DNA of 64,000 nucleotides from Rhynchopus sp. YZ270_cl-10 (taxonomy: Eukaryota > Euglenozoa > Diplonemea > Diplonemida > Diplonemidae). The notes below the pieces were generated by a model. It ran no database searches and was not told where the DNA came from. It saw only the letters and a program-made list of their open reading frames with translations. Below, one piece after another: positions 1 through 10,206 of the stretch (positions within the stretch are counted from its first letter, which is position 1; each line of letters begins with the position of its first letter). The stretch is from NCBI GenBank assembly GCA_964035575.1, contig OZ037894.1, forward strand, positions 1,285,295-1,349,294, written 5' to 3'. A program made the translations under genes and the position numbers.

Positions 1-1
1 G

Positions 2-649
2 TGTGCTGAAATTCATCACGTGAAGACAGGTGCATTGAAGCACTCCTTTGGAGGTGCAGGTGCTGCAAGAAAGGCCACGGCATGGTCACCATGTGGAACA
101 AAGCTGTTGTCGTGCTGCAGGAAGGGTTTGCAGGTGTGGGATATTGCAACAGGAGTTGTTTTGCATGAATGGGGCCACGTTGTGGATTGTGACGGCGTCA
201 TGGTTGTGGTAGGAGACAAGGTGGCGACGTTTGACCACATCGCCGACATCACTGTATGGGACTACACAACAGGGGTAGAGGTGTTTGTTCGAACGTGCCC
301 TTCTCCTATAGAATATGTGGCTCTGTCACCGAACGAGCGTTTCATTGCAGCGTGTTGCACCAACTCTGTGCATGTCTGGAACGTTGAAACAGGTGAACGT
401 GTATTCGAAGACCTCTCAGAAAACAGATGGACAGATGTTGCTGTGTCCAACAACATTGTTGCTGCCTACACTTCAGATGTCTTGGTCTTGTGGTCCATCT
501 CAACAGGGGAACAACTATTGAACCGTGAAATTGTTGAGTCCGACGATGGAGACAGTTCTTACGGTCTTGCGATCAGCACCTGTGGTGGTGTGGTGATGTA
601 CGGAGGCGGTGAGGGTGTTGAGATTGTTGACATCTCACACCTGTCTTGA
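2..649 (+). CDS. WD40-repeat protein, C-terminal part (5' end outside window)
   Basis: The frame is open from the first bases of the window to the TGA at 647-649, so this is the last ~215 codons of a longer gene. The protein shows repeated WD40-like blades: blocks ending LQVWDIATG, ITVWDYTTG, VHVWNVETG and VLVLWSISTG recur about every 40 residues, each followed by a short basic or acidic strand, as in beta-propeller repeats. Such proteins are scaffolds for protein-protein contacts; no partner or compartment can be read from this piece. No intron is needed within the visible part. A GTG at position 20 is only an in-frame codon, not a supported start. Family assignment is from visible motifs; the specific protein is not recognised. 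Confidence 0.75.
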   Translation, partial: CAEIHHVKTGALKHSFGGAGAARKATAWSPCGTKLLSCCRKGLQVWDIATGVVLHEWGHVVDCDGVMVVVGDKVATFDHIADITVWDYTTGVEVFVRTCPSPIEYVALSPNERFIAACCTNSVHVWNVETGERVFEDLSENRWTDVAVSNNIVAAYTSDVLVLWSISTGEQLLNREIVESDDGDSSYGLAISTCGGVVMYGGGEGVEIVDISHLS

Positions 650-883
650 ACGTATTTCTACAACGAAAAGGTGCCATCCTCATTTTTGCTTCCTGCACCT
701 TGCCCGGGTAACTCCCATGCAGGAAGATACGTGAAGATGGATGCACAGGATTGGCGCAGTCTGCTATGGCTGTTGCACACGCGGGGTCTCTCACACTACT
801 ACCCGTCACCACTCGGCGAGGAGATATCTTTTAAGTTTCCCACAAAAGAACTCTTCTGTAAAAACAAGAAACGTTCTCAACAA
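650..883. other. 3' flank of the WD40 gene, no gene seen
   Basis: Non-repetitive sequence after the WD40 stop codon, presumably its 3' UTR and spacer. I see no RNA gene or credible coding frame here. Confidence 0.5.
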
Positions 884-924
884 TTCTAAAAAACCTTAGT
901 TTTTTAGTTTTTACTATAAGGATG

Positions 925-1031
925 TGCGCCACCCACACACCCACACACTACCCACCCACCCACACACACCCACCCACACCCACCCACCCACACCCACCCA
1001 CACCCACCCACACACACCCACACACACCCCC
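925..1031 (+). repeat. CACCCA/CACACCCA microsatellite
   Basis: Imperfect run of CACCCA and CACACACCCA. The right-hand duplicate at about 6671-6724 has a shorter version, so the run has changed length since the duplication. Confidence 0.85.
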
Positions 1032-1298
1032 TCACCAGGGACAGGATTTGACCAAAAAAATGAAAATTTTAAAAAATTATATGTTCTTCTAAAAAAATAC
1101 CTGACCAGAAAATCGGCTAGATAGGAGATATTGAGGGCAAAAAAAAAATTTTTTTTCAGTCGTTATGAAAAAATGATAACATTTCTGAAGGTTGTCATTA
1201 AGCCAAAAATGAGCCTTTTAGTAGGCATTTACCTCAAAAATGCCTTTGCCAAAATTTTTTTTTTCAAAAAAAAAAATTTTTTTTTTCAGCCCAAAAAC

Positions 1299-4200
1299 CA
1301 CGGGTTGCCGACGATCGTAGTACGAAATTTTACGATCGTAGCCTTTTTTTCCTCGTACTACGAAAATTTACGATCGTACTACGAAAATTTACGATCGTAA
1401 AATTTCGTAAAATCTCGTAAAATCTCGTAAAATCTCGTAGTGGTGTCGTTGCCGGTGGCTATTGCCTCCCAGGGAAAGGGACTCTCGAATTTTTTTTTTC
1501 GCCCCTAAAGAGGCTAATTTCGACGATTTGAGGCCATTAAAAGCAAAATTTGGCACTTTTGAGCATCTGTGGGGGTCTAAAACGCGGTTTTGCGAACCCG
1601 AAATTTCGTGGTTTTAACCAAAAAGACAAGTCGATTTGAACCTTAAAAAACATCAAAAATTTTTTTCACAAGTGTTTTTGAGGCCTGCTCACTACACCCT
1701 AGGTCCCCTTCTGGGACCAAAAAGTCAAAAAAAGCAAGAATTGGGCTATTTTGAGCATCTAGAGTTAATTCCCCAGTCATTTTCTGTACCACCAGTGCAT
1801 TTTGTATGGGCCAGCGCCTTGTCAAAAAATCAAAAAATCTCAAAAAAAAAAAATTTTTTTTTTCGGGAAAATTTCGACCCCTGAGTTGGGTTTTTGGGCA
1901 CCAAAAAGTGCAAAAAAACGCAAAAATCGGGTGTTTTGACGATCTGGGGGTAAACTATATGCACTACTACAGGGGCCCACAATATCGACTTTTCCTTAGC
2001 AAATTCCTTGGAGTATTGCATGCCTTGAAGTGTTGCATTTTGTCCCCACTGAGTGTGCACTCAGAAAACACTCATCAATAAAACGACCTTTCTGTTCGGT
2101 AAAAAATAGTTATTTTCTATTGTAATAGTGGTTTGTCGTGCAGTGATGTTCTTTGTACCTGGAGAGCGGGCCGAGTGCAAGGTATGTTTTTAACCCCCCG
2201 GTTTTCTCCCTTTTCGACATGTCCGCTATTTTTTAGCTATTTTTTAGCTATTTTTTTTTTTTTTAATATGGCTCAGTCCATAAACCCACCCCCCTAAAAG
2301 GTAACCTTTTGAATTTTTTCGTATTCTGGGGTGGACAACTGGTGAAATTTCACCCCACAAGGTGCCCCAGGCCTATTCTGGAGGTGGTTTCCACCAGAAG
2401 ATGCTCAGAAGTGTCACAAATAATGAAAAATATTGTTCGGGAAACGGTTTACCTACGAAACTAACGCAAAACCCAATTCCCAATTAGTTTTTTACCTCTC
2501 GACGTTAATTCATCTATCTTCTACTCGGACTTTTTGCTCGATTTTTGCTCCTGTGACCTCAGAAACGTTATTCTGAGTTCAAAGGAGCAAAAATCGAGCA
2601 AAAAGTCCGAGTGGAAGTTATCTAATGTGAAAAAAATTTAAAAGGTTACCTTTTAGGGGGGTGGGTTTATGGACTGAGCCACATTATACCTAAAGCGTAG
2701 CTTAAAGGAGAAATAGTTCCTCAGATACGGTCGCCAATCACCCCTCCAACAGGGTAATTGTGCAATCAACGAAAAAACCTTTTTTTCCCTTTTACTTACC
2801 TATCAGAGTTACTATTTTTTGTCAACAAAAATGTCACTTTTACGTTTAAGGGGTACGGGGCGGCTTCTTGTTTGTTTGTTTGTTTTTTTGTTGTAGTCTC
2901 TACTTTTACATTCAATTTCTCTTAACAGGTACCCGAACCGACGACCCTTCATCGTGACAACGAAGCAGTGCCGACGGAAGAGCTGGTGCAATTATTTCAA
3001 AACCAGGTGGCGATCGTAAAAGTCGGGTTTATATACCAACTTTTCCATTAACCCACCCCATAGACCACCCTAATTATTATGAAACTCTTAGTCAGTCACT
3101 GCTATAGCCATTTAACCCAGGGAGCATAGCTAGTGCAAGAAATTCGACTTCGGGATCCGGAAAGTCTGTCCTCTGCTTGCGGAGGACTAGACACAAGAAA
3201 ATATTGCGTTCCCCCAGAATACTAATTTTTGTCACAGTAATTTTTGCCCAGGGCATGCTCTTGAAGCATGGCGGCTTGGTGTGAGAAGGGGCAGTGTGTT
3301 GTTTTGTTCTAGATTTCAACGGTTGTTAGAACGAGTCAAGTGGATGCTTATCTAAACACTGACTTTAGTACAGACCCGAGAGATCACACATGACTTTGAG
3401 GAAAGAACAAAGCAATGCATCTGTACCCGCACGCCAGGTTGTAGTTACTTCAGAATTTTCTTGAGTTTGCATGAACGAGGAGGGGGTGATTCATTCTTCG
3501 GGAACGCCTAGTATACCATGGAATGATCATCTCAAAAAAACAGTGGGGGCTGAATTCATATCCCTTAGAATTGCGAATTCAGCCTTTGCAGAAGGTACGT
3601 CTTACTTGTACTTGTACTTGTATGCCGTGTCACCCTTCTCAACCTTACCGGTTCACAGCTCGCAAGAGCAATGTAACCCTTCTCGCTATTGCAAACTTAA
3701 GAATTTTCTGCTGTAACTTACCAAAATCGATTTTCTTTCACCCCAAACACCCGCAACACCCCACCTGCTACTTCGGTAGCCTGTGTTGTTGGGAGTTGGT
3801 TCTCATGTTGATCCCCAGTGACTGTCTAGCACTGCTTCTTCTGAGCCCAACGTTGTTTGGCCTGTCGACGTAATAAATACGAAGACAGGGCGGCGGTGCC
3901 AACAATTTTCCAATGATGTAACGTTTTATCTGATTGATTATCGTTTGATATACCTTGTGTGTGCTTCATGCACACCATGCAAGGAATATCGAACGGTACT
4001 TTCAAGCGATATTCGTTATTTCGTTTGGCAAACGTACTACGATCGTAAAATTTCATAAAATTTCGTCTACGATCGTACTACGATCGTTTACGATCGTAAA
4101 ATTTCGTAGTACGAAATTTTACGAAATTTTACGAAATTTTACGAAATTTTACGATCGTAACGATCGTAAAATTTCGTACTACGATCGTCGGCAACCCGTG
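1299..4200 (+). mobile_element. 2.9-kb DNA transposon with terminal inverted repeats, non-autonomous
   Basis: The ends are perfect inverted repeats for at least 40 bp, starting CACGGGTTGCCGACGATCGT and ending with the complement at 4200. The element is flanked by a 6-bp direct repeat AAAAAC (1293-1298 and 4201-4206); the duplicated segment at 6986-6991 has a single AAAAAC and no insert, giving a natural empty site. The subterminal 100-150 bp consist of repeated ACGATCGTA and CGAAATTTTA words. The core (about 1440-4000) is homologous, in opposite orientation, to the element at 45997-49008. No transposase is visible; a 75-residue open frame (3319-3092, minus, non-ATG start) is shared by both copies with three differences but resembles nothing I recognise. 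Confidence 0.92.
2270..2680. mobile_element. Foldback MITE nested in the 2.9-kb transposon
   Basis: Terminal inverted repeats of about 40 bp begin GGCTCAGTCCATAAACCCAC at 2270 and return as the complement ending at 2680. Inside are two 29-bp arms of a perfect inverted repeat (2523-2551 and 2584-2612) around a 32-nt spacer. The homologous transposon at 45997-49008 lacks this stretch: there the sequence runs directly from TTTTTTAGCTATTTTT into GTCAACAAAAATG (in this orientation). The absent segment is larger than the MITE itself (about 2245-2812), so a second small insertion or a deletion is also involved. Confidence 0.85.
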
Positions 4201-4540
4201 AAAAACAACTTTTTAGGCATTTTTTTTTTTATTCCCCTGGGAAATAAAGTATACGAAGGATTTGGCACTTTTAGCGGGATTCTTTTTAATGATAATTTCA
4301 CGCAGTTTTTTTATCGCAAATTTAAAACCCGCTCATTGAACTTTATTTCACGCGTTTTTCACTTTTTTTCACTGCAATTCCTTCAGAGCGGGATTTTATT
4401 TTTATTTTTTTCACGCTAAAACAGGGGTTTTATTTGGCGATAACTTCACGCTAAATTTTGGTACATCCTGCACCACCACCCACCTAAAAATTGAAAATTT
4501 CGAATTTTTTTTGCCCTTTTCCCATTTTTTTTTCTGACAC

Positions 4541-4820
4541 ATGCAACATGCCGAAGGATGTAAGACGCAAACGGTCCTCCGACAGGAGATGGACAAGCAC
4601 TACAGTGGTTTTGCTGAAGGACTAGCATTGTCGACACCGTACGTCCGTGAATGGGACCGCTTTTTAAGGAATTCATTGGCAAGCCTGACGGTAAGCCCAC
4701 GGAAGCCGACTTCGTTTCGTACATAGTGTATCTCCGTGACGATCTCACTATCAAGACGAAGGACACACCACCCCCTTTACTTCATTGTGAGGAAGGTGGT
4801 GGCTGGCATGATATTCTGTG
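4541..4820 (+). pseudogene. Possible tyrosine-recombinase fragment (SAM-like N-terminal domain), broken
   Basis: Within the 1.3-kb insertion, plus-strand sequence encodes peptide blocks such as STPYVREWDRF and PTEADFVSYIVYLRDD. They resemble the helical core-binding domain that precedes the catalytic domain in tyrosine recombinases. No catalytic part is visible and the stretch is not an open gene. The resemblance is by eye only. Confidence 0.28.
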
Positions 4821-5338
4821 ATGGGCGGGGATCTTCTGAATGTGTCTCGCTCTTGCACGACAGCCATTTCCCGACCTCCCGCTAGCACCCGAGGGGACAC
4901 TGAGGTGGCGAGAGGTCGGGATGTAGCTTTGTGTACCGTTGAGGCAGCTTTCCAAACCCGACCACACGCTGCGCTACGCGCTATGCGTACACGTGGTGTG
5001 GGCTTTTTAGGCTACATACTGTACGCGCTACACGCAAAATGCCGTTGTTGTGTGTGTAAAAACGTGGGTTGCGTGGTACTGCATGGGGTCACACGTGCAC
5101 CACCCTGTGGCTCACACATGGTTCTGCCACCCCAAAAATGCGTATCCCACCCCACATACCAGGGTATGGGCCCAATTCACCAGTTTTTTGCAGGTTCCCA
5201 GCGAGCAAAAGCTAGCGGGGGGGGGTAATGAGAGCTACCTGGAGGGACACATTCTCGTTAGTTATTGCACAATAAATGAGTCCCGCTAAAAGTGCCAAAT
5301 CCTTTCGTATACTTTATTTCCCGTGAAATAAAATTACG

Positions 5339-5504
5339 TATTCACCTCCTTTTAGCGGATTATTTTGCGATACTTCACTTATTTTTTTCCCAGGCTCGTG
5401 CACTCAATTTGCCTCGCTTCGCTCGGCAAATTAAGTAGCCCTCGCCTGGGAAAAAAATGCGTGAAGTTATCGCAAAATAAAACCCCGCTAAAAGGAGGTG
5501 AATA
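5339..5504. repeat. Foldback unit at the right end of the 1.3-kb insertion
   Basis: Arms of about 40 bp (TATTCACCTCCTTTTAGCGG and onward, then its complement) surround a second inverted repeat, CCCAGGC...GCCTGGG, with a CTCGCTTCGCTCG centre. It is a self-contained hairpin element sharing its arm sequence with the other terminal modules of this insertion. Confidence 0.7.
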
Positions 5505-5669
5505 AATAGTTATTTTTTTTTTTTTTTTTTTTTTCAAAAAAAAAAATACCTTGAAAAAAAACTTGTCAAAAAAATCAAAAAAAAAAGAAGAAGGAGTTGC
5601 ATGGGGTAATACGCCACCTGGGGTCACAAGGCCCAGGCTCCTTTACAGGAGAGCAGTAGAGTGAACCCA

Positions 5670-6575
5670 TGTCGACTTTTTTGCGATGTTTGAAACGGTG
5701 TTGTGGAACACGCGTTTGTGTCGACTTGATTTTTATTTTTGAGATGGTGATGAGGAAGAGATTGTTGCCGACTTTTTTTTACTTTTTGAGAAGGTGTTGA
5801 GGAGGATATTTTTGTTGACTTGATTTTTATTTTTGAGACGGTGATGAAGAGGATATTTTTGTCGACTTGATTTTTGTTTTTGAGAAGGTGAAGAGGAAGA
5901 GATTGTTGTCGACTTTTTTTTTTACTTTTTGAGAAGGTGTTGAGGAGGATATTTTTGTTGACTTGATTTTTATTTTTGAGACGGTGATGAAGAGGATATT
6001 TTTGTCGACTTGATTTTCATTTTTGAGAAGGTGAAGAGGAAGAGATTGTTGTCGACTTTTTTTTACTTTTTGAGAAGGTGTTGAGGAGGATATTTTTGTT
6101 GACTTGATTTTTATTTTTGAGACGGTGATGAAGAGGATATTTTTGTCGACTTGATTTTCATTTTTGAGAAGGTGAAGAGGAAGAGATTGTTGTCGACTTT
6201 TTTTTACTTTTTGAGAAGGTGTTGAGGAGGATATTTTTGTTGACTTGATTATATTTTTTGAGAAGGTGTTGAGGATATTTTTGTTGACTTGATTTTCATT
6301 TTTTGAGACGGTGATGAAGAGGATATTTTTGTCGACTTGATTTTCATTTTTGAGAAGGTGTTGAGGAAGATGTTTGTGTCGACTTGCCTTTTATTTTTGA
6401 GAAGGTGTTGAGGAGGATATTTTTGTCGACTTTATTTTCTTTTTTGAGACGGTGTTGAGGAAGAGATTGTTGTCGACTTGATTTTTATTTTTATGATGGT
6501 GTTGAGGAAGATGTTTGTGTCGACTTGATTTTTTTTTTTTTGAGATGGTGTTGAGGAAGACATTGTTGTCGTTTG
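5670..6575 (+). repeat. GTCGACTTGATTTT...GAGAAGGTG minisatellite
   Basis: Tandem units of roughly 45-60 bp built from GTCGACTTGATTTTTATTTT, TGAGAAGGTG or TGAGACGGTG, and a GATGAGGA/GTTGAGGA block. Unit variants alternate in a longer-period pattern. Not coding: reverse-strand reading frames (QHHHKNK-type peptides) are repeat artefacts. Confidence 0.9.
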
Positions 6576-6627
6576 TCAAATTGTCAAATTGTCAAATTTG
6601 TCAAATTGAGTATTTGCGAATTCACGT

Positions 6628-7002
6628 TCTAAAAACCTTAGTTTTTTAGTTTTTACTATAAGGATGTGCGCCACCCACACACCCACACACTACCCACCCA
6701 CCCACACACACCCACACACACCCCCTCACCAGGGACAGGATTTGACCAAAAAAATGAAAATTTTAAAAAATTATATGTTCTTCTAAAAAAATACCTGACC
6801 AGAAAATCGGCTAGATAGGAGATATTGAGGGCAAAAAAAAAATTTTTTTTCAGTCGTTATGAAAAAATGATAACATTTCTGAAGGTTGTCATTAAGCCAA
6901 AAATGAGCCTTTTAGTAGGCATTTACCTCAAAAATGCCTTTGCCAAAATTTTTTTTTTCAAAAAAAAAAATTTTTTTTTCAGCCCAAAAACAACTTTTTA
7001 GG

Positions 7003-7036
<34 letters not shown>

Positions 7037-7493
7037 CAAAAAAAAAAATACCTTGAAAAAAAACTTGTCAAAAAAATCAAAAAAAAAAGAAGAAGGAGTT
7101 GCATGGGGTAATACGCCACCTGGGGTCACAAGGCCCAGGCTCCTTTACAGGAGAGCAGTAGAGTGAACCCATGTCGACTTTTTTGCGATGTTTGAAACGG
7201 TGTTGTGGAACACGCGTTTGTGTCGACTTGATTTTTATTTTTGAGATGGTGATGAGGAAGAGATTGTTGCCGACTTTTTTTTACTTTTTGAGAAGGTGTT
7301 GAGGAGGATATTTTTGTTGACTTGATTTTTATTTTTGAGACGGTGATGAAGAGGATATTTTTGTCGACTTGATTTTTATTTTTGAGAAGGTGAAGAGGAA
7401 GAGATTGTTGTCGACTTTTTTTTTTACTTTTTGAGAAGGTGTTGAGGAGGATATTTTTGTTGACTTGATTTTTATTTTTGAGACGGTGATGAA
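6628..7493 (+). repeat. Right copy of the segmental duplication (uninterrupted)
   Basis: Matches the flanks of both insertions in the left copy and lacks both inserts. It therefore preserves the pre-insertion arrangement. Homology stops at about 7493, where the left copy continues in the minisatellite and this copy changes to unique sequence (TTTTTTTTCAGTCGTGTTC). Confidence 0.9.
7172..7493 (+). repeat. Second block of the GTCGAC minisatellite
   Basis: Same repeat type as 5670-6575, truncated at the duplication border; about 320 bp. Confidence 0.88.
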
Positions 7494-7598
7494 TTTTTTT
7501 TCAGTCGTGTTCAGAAAATGGACTGCCAAATGACATGTGGCATTCAGCCAAAAATCAGCTTTTTTGGTCATTTTTACCTTGTAAAACATGACACTTGT

Positions 7599-7610
7599 GG
7601 CATGCTTCCC
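7599..7610 (+). promoter_or_regulatory. Orphan SL/U-snRNA-type upstream element
   Basis: GGCATGCTTCCC is identical to the element 40 nt upstream of the SL gene start in the higher-order repeat units and very close to those of U1 and U2. It implies a possible transcription start near 7651. Confidence 0.4.
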
Positions 7611-7650
7611 AGCACAGGAAAGTGAATTGAAAAACCTGAAAAAACACATG

Positions 7651-7774
7651 TAATATGTGATGGTCAAAAGTGCAAGATTCCTTCGTTAATGAACTTTTTG
7701 AGTACCAGTTATACCTGGGGAATATGGTCAGATCACTCTTTTGACCATCTTGCGTTTACCACAAAAACACCTCT
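7651..7774 (+). ncRNA. Candidate small RNA downstream of the orphan element
   Basis: The stretch starts 40 nt after the GGCATGCTTCCC element and ends at a T5 run (7774-7778), like the SL, U1 and U5 genes. A perfect 12-bp stem (7659-7670, GATGGTCAAAAG, with 7738-7749) closes a 67-nt interior that contains AACTTTTTGA and a small hairpin. It matches no RNA family I know, and U1-U6 and U3 are all accounted for elsewhere in the window. The alternative is a chance hairpin in spacer DNA. Confidence 0.3.
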
Positions 7775-8243
7775 TTTTACCAGGCCACTTTTCACCTGAA
7801 AAGCCAGTTCATGAAGGCACAAGTGAAGTTTTTTTGTACACGTTACCGCGAGCGGGCGCGCGAAGCGCGCACGCGAGCGCCCCGTGGGAAGCAAATAGCG
7901 GACCACCTGCCCAGTGCGTGAGGTGCATACAAAAAAAAACCACCTGTAAAAAAAGAGAGGTCCTCATGTTTCCATGGAGGTGTCACACAAGAACGACAGG
8001 TTTTTTAGCCCGTCACCAAATAAAAAGACAGTCTTTTAGCCTAGGTGGGGTGGTTTCAAGGCCTTCCTCAAGGATTTCCTTTTCGTTTATTTCTAACCTG
8101 TGACAACTGCTACTTTTCAAGCATGTCGAGAGAAACAAAAAGAAAGCACCGCTAGCAGCCCCTTTCCCTGTGTTGCCCATGCCGCCCATTTTTTACTCGA
8201 GTTTAAAACGTTCGAAATGTTAATAACCCCAAAACTCACAACA

Positions 8244-8289
8244 CTGCCCTTCCCCCTTCTCTTTCACTATTCCTTATTTAAATCACCAG
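8244..8289 (+). promoter_or_regulatory. Predicted SL trans-splice acceptor region of the esterase-like gene
   Basis: A pyrimidine tract (CCCTTCCCCCTTCTCTTTC and on) is followed by the first AG at 8288-8289, 24 nt before the ATG at 8314. This is the expected layout for SL addition in Euglenozoa. Later AGs at 8290-8291 and 8295-8296 are alternatives. Confidence 0.5.
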
Positions 8290-8313
8290 AGCTAAGGTGA
8301 GAACAACGAAACA

Positions 8314-9411
8314 ATGCAGAGAATAAAGAGTGTGCGGAAGGTGCTTCTTGTTGTGATGGTCTTAGTGTCTGCGCTCTTTCTGTACTACTGGTCACTCACA
8401 CCCAAGGTTCCAGAGGACGACTTTGTAGAGGACCTAGACAACATCATAACTGCAGAGCTGCCTGTTGCTCCTGAGGCTGCGTACTGTGCGTCACAGGAAC
8501 AGATCTACCCGGGACGTGTGTACAAGACCCCAACGGATAACACCAGCTTAGTGTGGGTGCCTTCCAGTGGTTGCAAGCTGCAGCACTTCGAACCCACGGA
8601 CGTGAACACATGCCTCAGTGGCCCGCAGAAGAAGATTGCCTTCTTCGGAGACTCGCTGCTCGACGACCTGGCCGATGCGATCGCCGTTCGTGGCAACGGC
8701 AGACACCAGTACTACGCCCCCGCAGAAGACGTCGAAGGACGCTGGTGGAAGGCGCGGCCCAACCGTGGCTACTTCCTTGAAGGGCAGGAAACACCGTTCC
8801 TTGAGTTCTTCTGGACGCAGAGTGCTTTCTACAACGACCCGACGGACCCCTCGCGAAAGAACGCCTCCTTCGCGATACGCAATGCCGACATTGTCGTGCT
8901 CAACAACGCGATGTGGGACATTGGCGACAGCTGCCAGGGTGTGCACGCATACTACCACGCCCTGAAGGCACGTATTGAGAAGGTGCAGAGTGTTGTCAAG
9001 CCGGGTGCGCTGCTTGTTCTGTATGATTTGCATTGGATCTGGACGAAAAAGATCTGCTCACCAAAAAAGGGTGGGGGCTGCTTTGTGTATAACCCGATAG
9101 CGCGTGTAAAGCACTACAGAACTGCGTTGCGTCTTGCTGCAGCATGCTCAGGCGTGCGTCTCATGTCGGATACAGAAATGACCAAGCTTATCCCGCTGCA
9201 AACCCCCGACGGTGTGCACTTCAAGACGTACGAGGCCAAGTTCATGAAGGCAGACGTCTTCCTCAACGGCATCTGCGCGCGAGGTGGACAGGACCCCATG
9301 GAGTTCCCAATCCTTCCACGCGCAAGCTGCAACGTCACCCAACACTTTATCGACTGGGAAAACAGCCTTGCCGCGGAATCGTGCCATCGGCGAGCGAACC
9401 CTTGGAAGTAG
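8314..9411 (+). CDS. Type II membrane protein with GDS/DxxH esterase-type (PC-esterase-like) domain
   Basis: A 365-residue single-exon protein. A short basic N-terminus is followed by one hydrophobic segment at about residues 10-27 with no obvious cleavage site, so a type II Golgi/ER anchor with a luminal domain is likely. The domain opens with W81...GC87KL, C100L and then IAFFGDSLLDDL with nucleophile candidate Ser114. NNAMWD (197-202) resembles block III, and DGVHF (Asp299-His302) matches the C-terminal DxxH of PC-esterase/SGNH proteins (the TBL, CASD1 and NXPE type). In those families this triad serves O-acyl transfer or esterase chemistry on glycans; the substrate here is unknown. Sequons lie near residues 76, 183 and 340. 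GC content and codon use differ sharply from the AT-rich flanks, as expected for a real gene. The ATG follows a pyrimidine tract and AG. Confidence 0.85.
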   Translation: MQRIKSVRKVLLVVMVLVSALFLYYWSLTPKVPEDDFVEDLDNIITAELPVAPEAAYCASQEQIYPGRVYKTPTDNTSLVWVPSSGCKLQHFEPTDVNTCLSGPQKKIAFFGDSLLDDLADAIAVRGNGRHQYYAPAEDVEGRWWKARPNRGYFLEGQETPFLEFFWTQSAFYNDPTDPSRKNASFAIRNADIVVLNNAMWDIGDSCQGVHAYYHALKARIEKVQSVVKPGALLVLYDLHWIWTKKICSPKKGGGCFVYNPIARVKHYRTALRLAAACSGVRLMSDTEMTKLIPLQTPDGVHFKTYEAKFMKADVFLNGICARGGQDPMEFPILPRASCNVTQHFIDWENSLAAESCHRRANPWK

Positions 9412-10206
9412 CGTTATCGTCCTCATCCTCGACCACCGACCTGCGTGCGTGATCTCTCTTATGTTTCCCCCCTCGCATTTTCCCCCCATCCCCATTGGTG
9501 TGTGTTTTTGTCAGTGCTTCGTATGTAAATCTGCTTATGTAGCGCACTCCCAACGGGTGCGCTATGTGACGCGTTCTGTACGATGTCGTGTCTTCCCTAC
9601 TGTTTTGACTCCTATGTTATGTCTCGAGGCGTTTCCTTCGAAAAGGATGTGCAACAGACCTCTAAGAAACAGTAGAAACAGGGGGGGGGATTCGGTTTGG
9701 GGGCCCTTTTTTGGTTTTTATTTTCTCTTTTTTTCCTACCAGGGACTTCTCCATGTTGTAGGCATACAGAGACACAGATTTGACAGACCGGGGCCGCAAC
9801 TGGCTGGGATGTCAAGAAACTGGCAAAAAAAGTGGTTTTCCACCTTTTTTTTTGGCCAGCTCCATTCTTTTTCTGTTTTTCTGTTGCTCAATTTTTTCAG
9901 GTGTGTCGCGCAAGAAACATCTTCACACAGTTCTTGGTTCAACTTTTGTCCAACGAAGAACAGCAGTCGTTTTGTTGGTGCAGCTCATCCTTGCTGTACC
10001 TAGACAAACACCACAAAATTTTCAATTTCGATTTTGTCAAGTTTATCAGTTAGTCCGTCTTTTTGTGCCATATATTTAAAGACAGCTAAAGACAGGCTCT
10101 TTTACAGAAGCATCTATCTTGGTCCTCCTTAACCATGGTTTCTCGCTCCTCGAACTCCTCTAGCTCCAGCACAGCTACTTTCTCCTAACACACCAGACCC
10201 AGTATT
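9412..10206. other. 3' flank of the esterase-like gene, no gene seen
   Basis: Presumed 3' UTR and spacer. It contains G8 and T-rich tracts but no recognisable RNA gene, repeat or coding frame up to the truncated 5S gene. Confidence 0.5.

Larger units (their letters stand above)
4231..5512. mobile_element. 1.3-kb composite insertion with repeated terminal modules
   Basis: The right-hand duplicate has an uninterrupted T-run at this place (about 7006-7036), so the segment is an insertion; the T-run prevents reading a target duplication. A module reading CTTTTAGCGGG, then a T-rich stretch and ATAACTTCACGC, lies near the left end (about 4270), is partly repeated near 4385 and 4424, and returns inverted at about 5282 and 5456-5495. 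An inner pair (about 4238-4280 and 5282-5322) containing AAATAAAGTATACGAAGGAT gives a 1.1-kb inverted-repeat unit. This looks like several related short elements nested or recombined. Confidence 0.65.
884..5992 (+). repeat. Left copy of a segmental duplication, split by two insertions
   Basis: The pieces 884-1298, 4201-4230 and 5513-5992 match 6628-7493 almost base for base, in the same order: TTAGTTTTTTAGTTTTTACT, a CACCCA run, the CAGCCCAAAAAC region, a poly-T/poly-A stretch and the GTCGAC minisatellite. The two gaps correspond exactly to two mobile insertions (1299-4200 and about 4231-5512). The CACCCA run is longer in this copy. Confidence 0.9.

Noticed and set aside
3092-3319. 75-residue frame conserved between the two ~3-kb transposons as a real protein
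   Set aside because: No ATG start, no known domain, and similarity is expected from copying of the whole element; noted in the element entries only.
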